NCBI RefSeq assembly: GCF_040712315.1
Contig: NC_134018.1
Coordinates: 15,210,835 to 15,274,834 of the forward strand
Source of the DNA: Castanea sativa
Lineage: Eukaryota > Streptophyta > Magnoliopsida > Fagales > Fagaceae
Length of the DNA stretch: 64,000 nucleotides
Direction of reading: 5' to 3'
The notes under the pieces are model-generated. The model searched no databases. It was not told the DNA's origin and worked only from the letters and a program-made list of their open reading frames with translations. The stretch's first letter is position 1, and every line of letters starts with the position of its first letter. The position numbers and the translations under genes were made by a program. Positions 22,334-34,591 of this stretch are shown piece after piece.

Positions 22334-25300
22334 GTGGAATTCCTCTCCCACCTCTTCACATTTCTAATATTTTCTTCTTTGGCATTTGTCGTCTAGCGCC
22401 TCGTCTAGAAGTCTTCTCACATCCTTAAGCCTTCTTCATTTAGAGCCAAGGATCTTCTCCATCTCGTCTTTAGGTTTTCCTTCAGTTTTTCAAAATGTCT
22501 GAAATCATAGTATCATCGTCTAGCAACAGTAACAATAGGGAGATAGACGAGTACCATGATAGTACTAGTGATAGTGGTTCCAGTAGTAATAGTGGCAGTA
22601 GAAGTAGTGATAGTAATAGCAGTGGAGGGAACACTACGGATGAGCAATACACGTTCGGAGCTCCTAGGATTCCTTTGGAAGTTCTTCAGAAAGAGCTTAG
22701 GATAAGGGCTACTTCAGGATCACATGCTGGTACCTCTACCAGTACTCTTTCATCCACCACTCCAGACAAGGTTGAAATCGTCTATAGTTGTGTTGTTGGT
22801 GTCCCTTCTAAGACGGATGAAAAAATACATACCTCCTTTAGAAGTTGGTACCAAATTCCAGATGATCTTAACCCTAGGTTAGCTGTCCGTGGCGAGTGGT
22901 GTTGTGACCCTCATTTTGGAATAGGTATTTATGAGGCTTATCTCTTGGGGGGACTTAGGTTGCCTCTCAATGCTTTTTCTAGAGAGTTATTTACTGGGTT
23001 AGGTTTAGGAGTATGTCAACTCAACCCCAATGCATGAAGACTGGTTGTCTCTATGCAAATTTTATGGAGGGAGGTGTTTGAAGGGGATTGTCCTCTCACT
23101 GTAGACGAGTTCTTTTATTGTTATAAACCCTCATAAATTAGTCAGTCCCTATTCTTTTATTAGTTCTCGACCAGGGGTACAGATTGTAGATTGATAAAGT
23201 CCCATATTTTGTCTGATAAAAACTAGAAGATGGAGTTCTTCTTCGTCTCTAGTTTTTGGGCTAGAAACCATATTGAGGTAGGTAGGGATCCATTCGCCCC
23301 ATATACTAGAGAAATAGGGAACCTTCATCCAGAGGGTATGCTTCTTTTCTACTCAATATTTTCTATTTTTTTTTTGTACTCGAACAAGTTTTATCTTGAG
23401 CACGTCCAACAGGCTCATCTATTCACTAACAGAAGCTTCCATTCCCTAGTCACTCTCCAATGTCTTGCCACTTGGGGACTTGAGCCTGAACCATCCCCTG
23501 AAGCTTTAGCCCACGAGCTTACCACCCGTATACATAAGTTTTTACTTAGAAAAATTCCTTTTATTATTTGTTTTAACCAAGCCCTAAAACTTTTCTTTAC
23601 AAGGATAGCAACCATGAAAGAAAACAAGGGAAATGGTTTAGCGGACGAGGAGACCATGCCAGAAACCCAATCTCAGCCTCGTCCTGCTGTTGGAGACAAG
23701 AGAAAGACCTTGTCCAAGACGATTGACTTAGGAGACCTTCCTAGTTGTTGAGGTCATAAGAAGGCAAAACATAGGTCGTCCAAGTCTGGGGTTGTCAAGC
23801 CAGGTCTTGCTATCCCTCCTGCTTCCCAACAACTGTCCATCCAAATTCATGACTTGGATTCGTCCGTCCTTGCTGGAGTCACTCTGTCCAAGCCTGTTGT
23901 AACTACCTCGTCTTAGCCTTCCAGAAGAGTTCCCATGAACCTTCTTGGGAATGAGGATCTTGCTTGGGAAAGGTTTCAAAAGGGTGTGACTGATGAGGAT
24001 GTGGCTGTGTGTTATGGCATGTCCTTGAAAGAATTTGAACACTCTGTTGTTCATGATCTCTTCAAGGTATGTTTTCATTATTTTGTTTTCATTTCATCTT
24101 GTCATATTTCACATCTCTTGTCTAATCAATTTCTTCAATCGATTGCCATGTCAAAGTTCATAACAGTGTCAGGCAGGCTGCTGAGATGGACCAGGAGAGA
24201 ATAAGGCTGGAAGTAAGGGTTCGTGAGGTGCTGATAGACTGTAGGGGTAAAGTTGAGGTAGCAGCTAAGGCCATGAACTAGATGAAGGAGCTAAAAAACC
24301 TCGTTGAAAAGCTTAAGGTGGATGCCATTGAGAAGGACACTCGTCTTGATCACCTGCAAAAGGGCAATGACGAGCTTCATGTTCTTCTTGAGAAGGCCCA
24401 GGGAGATGCTATTAAGGTTTTTAGAGCGTCTAGCGAGTTCACTAACTTTTTGGACAAAAACTATGCTGCTAGTTTTGAGGACTTTCATATGGACGCCATG
24501 GAACCTGTAATACCCCAAAAAAAAGATTAAAAGGAAGGTTATTTAAGTAAATTTGTTTATGGGGTCAATTTTATAATTAATATTTCTATGGGGTTTTTTA
24601 GAAAATAAGGTTGAAACCCTAGCTATATATAGTCTAATTTAAGTCAGCGCATGTAGAGAAGGTTTGATTGCACAATTGAGGTAAAAGCCTAAGAATCTCT
24701 TTCTTGTCAAATCTAAGCTTTATTTGAAATTAGAGTATATTTTAAGTGGGTACTTTGGCCAGTAGTGAAACTATTTAATTATTCAAGAGTTTTAATGATG
24801 CAAATGAAGAAAAGTTTGGATTTATTTTCGATAAACTAGACGCTGTTACTGCAAATTTTTTTTTTATGTTCAGCAACTTAATCTCATCAATGCCTTTTGT
24901 TGCGTTGAGTGGAGATAGAATCTGCAGAATTTTAGGCTTGGTGGGATAAGTTTCTACATAGTCGGAATAGTACCAATTTGATGAGTTGAGATCTAACAAG
25001 TAAAAAAGGGGGGGGGGGTGTACGTAACATTGAATTTTGTTTAAGATGTTGGCTACAAAAAAAAGAAAAAAGAAAAAGAAAAAAAAAGTAGGTGCAATAC
25101 TTGAAGGATGGCCCACGATGTCTTTCCTAGTGTGATATAGCAACAGGAGCAGCCTTATCTTTCAAGACATTAATGGTGGTAGAATGAATGAATATATATA
25201 TATATATATATATATATAGAAAAATATTATGATAAGCAAACAATCATAGGATATTTTTAATAGTCTTTTTCTGGTCGAGTACTGTTATAAGTCTTTCTTG

Positions 25301-25489
25301 AATTATTTGATTATTGAGTAAATTGTGATTATAAATTGTTAGGTGAGATCCAAAGATTTTAGAGAAAGTGTTAAGGAAAAGTTCTTTGTGGTGAACTAGC
25401 TGAGGTAAGTAACCTTATCCTAATTGGTTTTATTTTGCATATTTTAACTACGAAAATTGTTTATAGTTGTTACAATTTTATTTCTATTG

Positions 25490-25760
25490 TATTACTGATT
25501 TCAAGTAAAGAATTATCACAAATATATCTGATTACTGAATATATGATGTATTTTATTTAACTGTTTTTAGCTATATTGATTCAAAGTAAAGAATAAAGAA
25601 TTTTCACAAATATATATATATATATATATATGAGCATTGAATATAAGATTTATTTTATTTAATTGTTTTTTTGGCTATATTGATTTAAAGTAAAGAATAT
25701 AGAAATATCACAAATATATTTAAATACTGAATATATGATTATATATATATATATATATGT
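25490..25760. repeat. Three diverged tandem units of about 100 bp with AT microsatellites
   Basis: Each unit holds (T/A)AAAGTAAAGAAT, TCACAAATATAT and GAATAT(A/G)TGA; two are interrupted by (AT)n runs. They lie inside the solo LTR. Confidence 0.65.
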
Positions 25761-25844
25761 ATTTGAATGAGATATATTTTTTGGTTTTAACTATGATTTG
25801 ATATATATGATAATGGACAATTTGACTATTAATTGATTCTGATA

Positions 25845-26035
25845 CCCAACCAATGGGGATCATCCATTGGTACTTTGATACCCAAACCAATGGAGGTTAT
25901 TCATTGGGACTCTAATACCCAAACCAATGGTGATTATTCATTGGTACTCTGATATCCAAACCAATGTAGGTTATTTATTGGTACTCTGATACCCAACCAA
26001 TGGGCGTTATTCATTGGCACTTTGATGCCTAGTCA
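25845..26035. repeat. Minisatellite, about 47-bp period, four to five copies
   Basis: Repeated core: CCAAACCAATGG, GTTATTCATTGGTACT, CTGATACC. Each unit contains the inverted pair CCAATGG/CCATTGG-like words, so single strands could form short hairpins. Confidence 0.8.
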
Positions 26036-26959
26036 CGAGAATATAGCGTAACCATAGTCATAAGATTGTTAAAGATATGAATTACGTTTGGATATTGAAC
26101 TGTTTTAAGTCCTTAAAACTACATATATGATTTTGGAAATGTTGAGTATTTAAATTACCTTGAGTCACTAAAACTGCTTATGTGTTTTTGGAACCTATTG
26201 TAAGTTATAGCTTTTGATATATAAAAAATTGACTATTTTCTAAACCATCTTTGATATATGATTAAAGTATGTGATCTATGTGCAACTTATTATTTTAAGA
26301 CTATGAAACTTCTTCAGTTATTTTGAAAACGCATAGTATATTATAACTTTTGAAAACACATATTACATCTTATACTTTACAGATCTATTGCTTGACTTAC
26401 TAAGATTTTAGTTACTTATTGAGTTGTTAGCTCACCCCCTTTGTCCCCTCTAGTTTCAAATTGTGAAGAATAGCAAGCTTTGGGAGTTTTGATGTTGTAT
26501 TGTGAGCAGGAAAAGAAGCTCAATGATTTTGGGATTGGATGGTTTTCTAATAGTTTTATATTTATTGGCCAATTGGCATTATGTACATGAGGTTTGGATT
26601 TTGTTCCTATTAAATTATTGGAGATCTATTCATAAAGAAATTGTTGAGGTATTTTGGATTTATTTGATTTAATTTTTGAGGATAAATTTTAGTTACTAAG
26701 AAGGCCTTGCACACTTGTAGGGTGCTTACTTTATAAGCGTGCGGCAATTGTCACGTGCCATCTTTATAGTTGGGTTCGGGGCGTGACAGAACGCTTCCCT
26801 AATGTTGACTTCCGCCCTATCAAGCTCAATATTGGTGCTGCAAGCTTTCTCCTCCAAACGAATTCTGAGTACGTCAATGTTGAAGATGATGCTACAACTC
26901 AGCCTGCTCGAGACGACCCTACCTCCAGAGAAAATCCTCCTCAGTAAAAGGATGTTGAA

Positions 26960-27137
26960 GTTTTTATCTTATAATTGTGTGTGTGTGTGTGTGTGTATGT
27001 TTTTTTTTTTTTTTTTTGTGTGATCCATTGTTTTGGATCTTTTGAATTTGCTTAAATACATTTGTCTCGTCTATGTTTTAAGACGAGCTTTGATACAATT
27101 GCCTTTTTAGGCTTAAAGTTTTTATCTTATAATAGTG

Positions 27138-27168
<31 letters not shown>

Positions 27169-27277
27169 TTTTTTTTGTATGACCCATTGTTTTGGATCTT
27201 TTGAATTTGTTTAAGTACATTTGTCTCGTCTATGTTTTAAGACGAGCTTTGATACAATTGCCTTTTTTGGCTTAACT
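26960..27277. repeat. Tandem duplication of about 159 bp with (GT)n(T)n
   Basis: Two near-identical units each run TTTTTATCTTATAAT, a GTGTGT run, a poly-T run, CCATTGTTTTGGATC and GTCTCGTCTATGTTTTAAGA. The microsatellite lengths differ between units, as expected from slippage. Confidence 0.85.
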
Positions 27278-28058
27278 TTATATAAGGGTTTTTGGACGAT
27301 GGTTGTCTACCCTTTTTTATTTATGAATATTTTTATTCATATTGACATTGTTGATTTTAATTCCAAGTATTTTCTATATATGTTTAGGACTTTGTTTTGG
27401 AGAATATTTATATATTTCCTCGTCCTTAGACTTTGGAATTCTTCTTGGTTGTTCCAGTCCATAGTTGGGATCATATAATTGGTTGGACATGTTGTCCATG
27501 GGATGTTGCATGCATGCTTTTCTTTTGTCTTGATCCTTTTTGGACGAGTTTCGTTAGGGAATTTGTTCTCCCCCTTGATCATTATCTTTTATGACAATTT
27601 GCTTCCTCTCATTTTTAAGGATAGCTTATGACAAGACATTCTCTGTGTCCAAAGATTTTAGTCGTCTGTCATTTTACTTGGATGTTGATTTTTTAGAATT
27701 ATAAACACTCAAATTAGAAATTCAATTTGCTTTATATACAATGTCTGTACACCACATCGTCCATGGACGTACAACATCTGTACATAGCATTATCCATGGA
27801 TACTAAGGACATAGTATATAGCATCGTCCAAATATCTGGTCCATGCTAATACTAAATCCTTTTTAGGGAATTTAAATTACTTTATGTACAAGAGGACTTA
27901 GTTCATGATGTCATCCATAGCACATTCCAGTAGCTAGTGCTTTTTAGGGAATTCAAATACTTAACAACATAACACACTATTCTAAAACATAAATATTGAA
28001 ACATAATATGAACAAACTTCTTAATCTTGTCCATGCTGACCTTCCTAACAAGTTGCTT
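27278..28058. other. Untranslated 3' region of Tat element
   Basis: AT-rich, with many short CGTCCA/TGGACGA words scattered here and in the LTRs. No conserved frame. Confidence 0.5.
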
Positions 28059-31000
28059 TTACTGGTAGTACTTCCTCAAATGCTCCACATTCCATGGGTG
28101 TTCCAGCTTCCATCCATCCAGTGCTTCCAAGTAGTATGATCCTTGCATTTTAGAATTGAGAACCCTATACGATCCTTCCCAGTTAGGTCCCATTTTTCCG
28201 TGAGCAGGGTCCTTAGTGGCTAAAGTTACTCTTTTTAGGATGAGATCTCCAATGTTGAAGTGCCTTGGCTTCACCAACGCATCGTGATACCTAGTCATCA
28301 GATTCTTGTAGCGTGCCACTCTTTGTTTTGCATCCATCCTTACCTCGTCAATGAGATCAAGGTGTAGACGAAACTGTTTTTCTTTTTCCTCCTCCTTGTA
28401 ATAGGCTACCTTATGGCTAGTTAGTCCAACCTCCGCTAGTATCACCGCATCACTTCCATATGCTAGCTTAAATGGAGTCTTTCAAGTGGGAGTCCTTACT
28501 GTCGTCCTATACACCCAAAGGACACTAGGTAATTCATCTGGCCATATCCCTTTTGCTCCCTCAAGTCGAGTCTTAATGATCTTCAAAAAGGATCGGTTTG
28601 CAACTTTAGCTTTTCTATTGGCCTGTGGGTGGGCAGGTGAGGAGTAATGATTCCTAATTCCTAACTACTCACAGAATTCCCTGAAATGTGTGTTGTCAAA
28701 TTGTCATCCATTGTCTGAGACGAGTACCCTTGTGATTCTGAAGTGGTAAGTGATATTCTTCCAGATGAAGCTTCTGACATTCTACTGAGTGATTTTTGCC
28801 AAGGGCACCGCTTACACCTCTTTGGTGAAATAATCAATCCCCACTACTAAGAACTTCATTTGTCTCGTCATCATAAGGAAGGGACCAAGGATGTCAAGTC
28901 CCCACTAGGCAAAAGGCCAAGGAGCCACCATTGGGGTAAGATATTCTGATGGTCATCTAGGGATGTTGCTGTAGCGTTGGCACTTATCACACACTTTAAC
29001 ATAAGCTTTGACATCTGCTTGCATGGTCGGCCAGTAATACCCTACACAGACTATCTTCTGGACTAGTGATCTGGCTCTCGAATGGTTTCCACAAGCTCCT
29101 TCATGGATTTCCCTCAAGATGTAAAGGGACTCGTCTGAAATCAAACACCTCAAGTATGGCTGAGAAAAACCCCTTTTATACAACACCTCATCCATGAGGA
29201 CAACTTTCGCAGCTCTTATACTTAGCTTCCTTGCTTCTTCTGTGTCGTCAGGGAGTACTCTGTCTTTGAGCTAAGACACAATTGGGGTGGTCTAGTTGAT
29301 GACTCCATCTATCTAATTCACTTCCATAACGTCTATACTTGGAATATACTGGACTTTAAGTTCATTGACCATCTCGTCCGAGAATGCCGTCTTGGCTAAG
29401 ACATCAACTTCTGTATTCTCCTCCCTTGGTACTTATTGAAATTGGGCTGTTGTAAAGCCTTTGATACATTGCTTAACTTTTTCTAAGTACCTCCTCATTT
29501 GCTCTTCTCTGGCTTCACATGTCTCACTTACTTGACCTATCACCAGCTTTGAATCTCCCTAGACGAGGACTAATTCTGCCCCGAGGGATTTGTCCAATTC
29601 CAAACCTTGAAGTAAGGCTTCGTATTTAGCTTCATTATTGGTTGTTTGGAATTGTAGATGGACGGCGTGCTCAAATGATCTCCTTCTGGTGACTGTAAAA
29701 TGATAGCAATTCCTCCTACATGCTATGTGGACAAACCATTAATATGGACGACCCACTGTTTTGCCCCTAGTCTCCACCTTCCCAATTGTTGGCAAGAGTA
29801 AATTCAATGGTGAAGTCTACAAGGACTTGTGCTTTTATTGCTTCTCTTCGCTTATACTGCACATCGAACTCGCTGAGTTCCATAGCCCACTGGATCAATC
29901 GTTCGACGGCCTCCAACTTATTCATAGCTTTCTTTAATGGGTGATCTATCAGATTGTTGATTACATGAGCTTGAAAATAAGGTCTGAGCTTTCTTACTAC
30001 TGTCACTAGTGAAAATGCTAACTTTTTTCATTGGTGGATATCGTCCTTCAGCTCCTCTTAATGCTTTACGAGTGTATCTTTCACTCTTCCCTAATCAAGG
30101 CTAAGCTTACTGCATAGGGAGACACTACTAAGTAGAGATACAAATCTTCTCCTGGTTTGGACGGGCTCAGCAGTGGGGTTGAGGTAAGATAAGTCTTCAA
30201 GTCTTCAAAAGCTCGTTGACACTCGTTAGTCCACTTGAATGTCTTCCTTAATATCCTGAAAAACATTAAAAAATTGTAACTGGCTTTTGAAACAAACCTG
30301 TTAAGGGCTACCACTCGTCCAGTGAGGATATGGACGTCTTTGATATTTTTCGGAGGTTCCATGTTCAAGATTGCCTGGATCTTATCAAGGTTTGCTTCAA
30401 TCCCTCTTTATGAAACCATAAAACCAAGGAATTTCCCTAATGCAACTTCAAAAGCACATTTGCTCAGGTTCAGCTTCATCTTGTATCGCCTAAGTGTATC
30501 AAAGGTCTCTTAAAGATCGTCCAGATGCTGTGTCTCCTTTGCACTCTTCGCTAGCATGTTGTCCACATATACTTCAACGTTTCACCAAATTTGTGGATGA
30601 AACATGTGGTTGACTAACCTCTGGTAGGTGGCTCCTACATTTTTCAACCAGAATGGCATAACTTTATAACAAAACAAACCTTGGCTTGTGATGAAGGATG
30701 TTTTTTCCTGGCCCATCTCGTCCATCTTAATTTGGTTGTACCTTGAGAATGCATTTATAAAACTCAACAGTTGGTGTCCAGCTGTTGAATCCATTAACAG
30801 ATCAATACGTGGAATATGATAATTATCTTTAGGGCATGCTTCGTTTAAATCTGTGAAATCTACAGACATCCTCTATTTGCCATTAGCCTTCTTGATCATC
30901 ATTACATTCGCTAGCCAGTCAAGGTAGTAGACATTGCAAATGAATTTCGCGGTGACTAACTTATGAACTTCTTCTTTAATGGCATTGTTTTTTCGTTCTA

Positions 31001-31953
31001 GGGAAAATACTCTCTTCTTTTGACAAACTGGCTTGTAAGATGGAGATACATTTAGATGTGGGTGATCACACTCGGACCAAGCCCTAGCATGTCTTCATGG
31101 CTCTATGCGAAAACATTTGTGCTTCGTCTAAGGAATTTGACAAGATCCTGTTTCATCTCTTCCTCCATACTGGTTCCAATCCTGTTAAACTTCTCTGGGT
31201 TGGACTCTTCTAGCGGTACATCTTCTAACACTTCAATTGATTCAGCTAGCACTCTCCTTTTTTCAATGTTCATCGTCTGCATTTGCTCGTCCATAGCAAG
31301 CATTGCTAAGTAACATTCTTTAGCGGCTAACTGATCTCCTTGTACTTCTCCGATGCCATACTCTGTTGGAAACTTAATAGACAAGTGGTAAGTAGACGTC
31401 GCTGCTTTCCAACTATTGGTCGTCCAATGATGGCATTGTATAAAGATGAACAATCCACAACAAGGAAATTTACTTCCTTATTGATTTGTTGCAGGTAAGA
31501 GCCAACCACAACTGGTAGGAAAATTATTCCTAATGGTAGAACCTTCATTCCTCCAAATCTGATCAATGGCACATTCACTAGACGAAGTAATTCCTTATTA
31601 ATTCTCATTTGCTGAAAAGCTGGATAATAAAGGATGTCTACTGAACTCTCGTTGTCTATTAACACCCTTCTGGTCATATAATTTGCAATTGCCAAGGTGG
31701 TGACAATCACATTGTCATGAGGATGGTGTAATCTTCTAGCGTCTTCGTTCGTGAAAACAATGTATGGCTTGTCTTCTCTGGTCATCCTTGGTGGTTGCCC
31801 AGATAGTTGAACATTTTGGACTACCCGTAAGTAGGTCTTTTTAGCTTTGGATGAGCTTCCTGTAGACATGCCCCCTACAATCATCTTTATTTCTCCCAAC
31901 GGTGGACGTACTGGTTCCTTCACTCTGCCTTTCATTGGTTGTCTCTCATCCAA
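28059..31953 (-). pseudogene. Tat Gypsy pol: protease, RT, two RNase H domains, integrase
   Basis: Protease (31953-31327) has VLIDNESSVDILY, where relatives have Gly after Asn, so the aspartic site is damaged. RT spans about 31450-30300 (VDFTDLNEACPKDNYHIPRID; FINAFSRYNQIKM). The active site at about 30559-30570 reads YVDN, the second Asp replaced by Asn. RNase H follows (30368-29767), then a second plant-type RNase H (about 29770-29450) broken by stops. The integrase finger (29195-28953: HEGACGNH ... CDKCQR) and C-terminal part (28445-28059: FNIGDLILKRV, GPNWEGSYRV) are readable; the core between is frameshifted. Confidence 0.9.
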
Positions 31954-31971
31954 GAAAATTTTTCAACTTTC

Positions 31972-33216
31972 CTTGTTTGATAAGAATTTCAATCTGTTGC
32001 TTTAAGTCATGAGACTCGTTCATATTATGCCCATGGTCACAATGAAAGCGACAATACTTGCTTTTATTCCTCTTGCTAGGATCTCCCTTCATTCTTTCTA
32101 GCCACTTCAAAGATGGATCAGCCTTTATCTGCATCAACTCCTGATCGACCGATGTGTTTAGAGGAGTATTGTTGGTATATCGTCCTGAGGACGACCCTGC
32201 CTTCTTGTTGTCCCGGTCTCTTTTCTCCCTTACTTTGGCTTTCTTTGGACGAGGACCTTGTTTTGGGTGATGCACATAATTGTTCTCTAGCCGTTCACCT
32301 TTCTTTTTATTCTTGGCAATAATGGCGTCCTTTGCATTCATAAAGCTTTGGGCTGAGTGTATCAACTTAGCCATCGTCTGTGGCTCACGATCATATAGCT
32401 TATGAATGAATAAGTCTGAACTAACTCCATTGTAGAAGGCTGCCAAAAGAATCTTATCATCCATCTCATCTACTAATAAAGATTCCTTGTTGAAATGGCT
32501 GATAAATGAACGTAGACTCTCATTCTCTCCTTGCTCTATGCTCAACAAACTGGACCTATAGAGTTGTTAACAAACAACTTACTTAACTCTTGGAAAGAAG
32601 TTATAGTGTTTGGTGGTAACTTTCTGAACCACACTCTAGTCGGTCCTTTCAAGATCGTAGGAAAGACTCTACACATAATTTCGTCTAGAACACCTTGTAG
32701 ATACATGGTTGTTTTGAACGTAGCAATGTGATCACAAGGGTCATGCATCTCATCATATGAATCCAGGGTGGGCATTTTGAACTTGGAAGGGAAGGGATGG
32801 CTGGTGATGGATACAATGAAGAGGGAATTTGTTTTGTGGACAAGGTCATCCACATGGTTCACTCATATTATGGAATCCTTCATTTCTTCCATAGCTCTCT
32901 TCATCTAGTTCATCTCTCACTCCAAATGTGGTGCCCTACGAGTGACAGTACCCCTGGACTAATCCCCTTCAGCATTGTTCTCAGCACCTTCACATCCTGA
33001 GTTCCAGCCTTTTTCTCCACCATGCTGTTGACATTACCTGTTAACTTCTCTAGTTAGCTCTCGGTTGTGTTGCGTCAGTTCTGTCATTGTTGTTGCCATG
33101 GACTGTAACTGTTGCTGGACAGTCATGGGAGGTGGTGGTACGCGATTTGGGTGACTAGAGGCGTTTCCACTCTCCTAGTGTCCTAAACTAGTAGCCATTG
33201 ACCTAGTTTGAACCAT
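31972..33216 (-). pseudogene. Tat Gypsy gag
   Basis: Start ATG at 33216 (MVQTRSMATSLGH), soon interrupted by stops. A retrotransposon gag domain is readable at 32862-32542 (DPCDHIATFKTTMYLQG; TRVWFRKLPPNTITSF) and, in another frame, 32548-31946 (GENESLRSFISHFNKE). The knuckle YCRFHCDHGHNMNESHDL is a Tat-type C-x2-H-like finger with its last Cys missing. Gag forms the particle that carries element RNA. Confidence 0.85.
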
Positions 33217-33269
33217 GCAACCTTTTTGTCTTGGAAAACAGAAAAGTTAATAGAAACTTTCACTACTTC

Positions 33270-33286
33270 CCATAGACGGCGCCAAT
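33270..33286 (-). other. Primer-binding site of Tat Gypsy element
   Basis: On the - strand the bases just after the LTR read ATTGGCGCCGTCTATGG, the TGGCGCC-type primer site common in Tat/Athila-like elements. Confidence 0.75.
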
Positions 33287-33867
33287 TGATGAAGCATGAA
33301 AATTAGTAGGCTAAAATACTTTGGGCTATGGTAATGGCTGTCAATCTTGAAAAGAAAGAAAAAACTGTTAAAGGTGACTAGTGTGACCTGGCCAAGGACC
33401 CTCTAATGGTTAAGTTAGTTTTCTCTCTTGGACATAAGGAAGGAAAATAGTGAATGGTCTGGACTTACCTTGGGTGAATGGAATTTACTCATTTTATAGA
33501 GAATCAAACGTGGGTCTCTTGTTTAGATCCATTGCCATCATGGGTAATGTTGGCGGTTGACAAAGAACATAGGTTAAATGGGGCGTCATACATGAAATTT
33601 CTTCCACGTAACATGCAACGTGTTGTATTTTGCTCATGTGAATCTAATGGAAGATTTTCTTTAAAACTCACCAAGTATGATTCACTCATCCATGCACAAC
33701 TCGTCTATAGATATATTAATCTATGGAGGGTTCCCTTCATCGTATGACTTAGTTGTCCATAGACGAGTTCCTTCATATGTTCTTATTCCTGGACGAGCTA
33801 GTGTAGTTTTTTCTGTGTTATGGATGATGACGCAAGGACGAATAATACTTAGTGCTCATCCTTATCA
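33287..33867 (-). repeat. 5' LTR of Tat Gypsy element
   Basis: It starts TGATGAAGCATG and ends CTTATCA on the + strand, equal in length to its partner (581 bp). Visible differences between the two are scattered substitutions. Confidence 0.9.
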
Positions 33868-34591
33868 ACTAAAAAAGTTGGAGTACACAAATATAAAAAA
33901 AAAACCCTCCAAGCCTAATCTACCTAATGTACTTGAACCCTCCAAGTTCCAGCTACCAACGAGCTTCATCGAGCCATGTCTTCACTAGTTATTTGGATCT
34001 CGCAATTAGCTCCAAATTGCATCCGCCAATCAATGGCTTCTTCCAATACTTCCCACACACACTAGAACTTCTCTCAACATTCAGATTGGGTGAGGTAAGT
34101 ATTTGGGCTAAGAACCTCTCAAGGATGTGTAATTGGAGAGGTATGAGTAAAGGAAAACTATGAGAAATTGTGTAGATGATTGTGGGTTTACAATCTCTAA
34201 CTCTTATGTGTATTGTTAGGGTTTTCTCTCTCAAAAATTTCTTGGAAAAACCATTTACAATTTCGTGGGTAATGTGGGCTTCTATAGTTTTGATAAAAAA
34301 AAAATGAGGAAAACACACATTAAATGCTCCAAGCAGAGAGTTTCGCGGGTCACTCGCAACTTGGTCTAAGTCACGAAGTGACTGATGAAATCCATCCTAG
34401 CATGAGACTGTTCAAATTCCAATATATGCTTCTTACGTGGCCTTTTGCAGGTTGTCCACTTGCAAGCCAGTTACAAATTCACTTTCTTCACAGATCTTCA
34501 CCAAACTCTCACACTCAAGCCTTACATCAAATCCCACAAAAAGTTACAAGGAAATGATTGACAAAATACAATCAAAATACAAGTTATGTTG
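33868..34591. repeat. Right half of the older insertion interrupted by the Gypsy element
   Basis: Begins with the second ACTAA and runs to GGAGGC, where homology to copy 2 of the duplicated block resumes (GAGGCTAAGA, 34602 versus about 50200). Unlike 21251-21548 it has A-rich and CT-rich stretches with no conserved frame. Confidence 0.45.

Larger units (their letters stand above)
24506..26788. mobile_element. Solo LTR (2283 bp) nested in the Tat antisense frame
   Basis: It starts TGTAATACCCC and ends GGGGCGTGACA, short inverted ends typical of LTRs. Flanks are GAACC (24501-24505) and GAACG (26789-26793), a 5-bp duplication with one change. Removing the element and one flank restores the M-E-R-F-P-N-V-D-F reading of the host frame, so the boundaries are secure. 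No coding sequence is present inside. Its orientation is not certain. Confidence 0.85.
22495..26947 (+). pseudogene. Antisense frame of the Tat element (putative gypsy-type transposon protein), broken
   Basis: The frame opens at ATG 22495 with a Ser/Asn/Asp-rich head, then a domain with GLRLPLNAFSRELF ... LGVCQLNPN and VDEFFYCYKPS, as in proteins annotated 'putative gypsy type transposon'. A central part (NLLGNEDLAWERF) and a coiled-coil stretch (24282-24500, KELKNLVEKLKVDAIEKD) follow. A solo LTR at 24506-26788 splits the codons for M-E-R-F-P; the tail resumes at 26789 and ends at TAA 26945-26947. Stops at 23035 (Trp to TGA) and about 23134 show decay. An intron probably starts at GTATGC near 23336. 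Function in Tat elements is unknown. Confidence 0.75.
21549..33867 (-). mobile_element. Tat-lineage Ty3/Gypsy retrotransposon, nested host of a solo LTR
   Basis: Two 581-bp LTRs (21549-22129; 33287-33867) flank a body read on the - strand: gag, protease, RT, RNase H, a second plant-type RNase H, integrase, then a long region with an antisense frame. The target duplication is ACTAA (21544-21548 and 33868-33872). The order RT-RNase H-integrase defines Gypsy; the second RNase H and antisense frame are features of the Tat lineage. Without the 2.28-kb nested LTR the element would be about 10.0 kb. Protease and RT active sites are both mutated. Confidence 0.93.
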
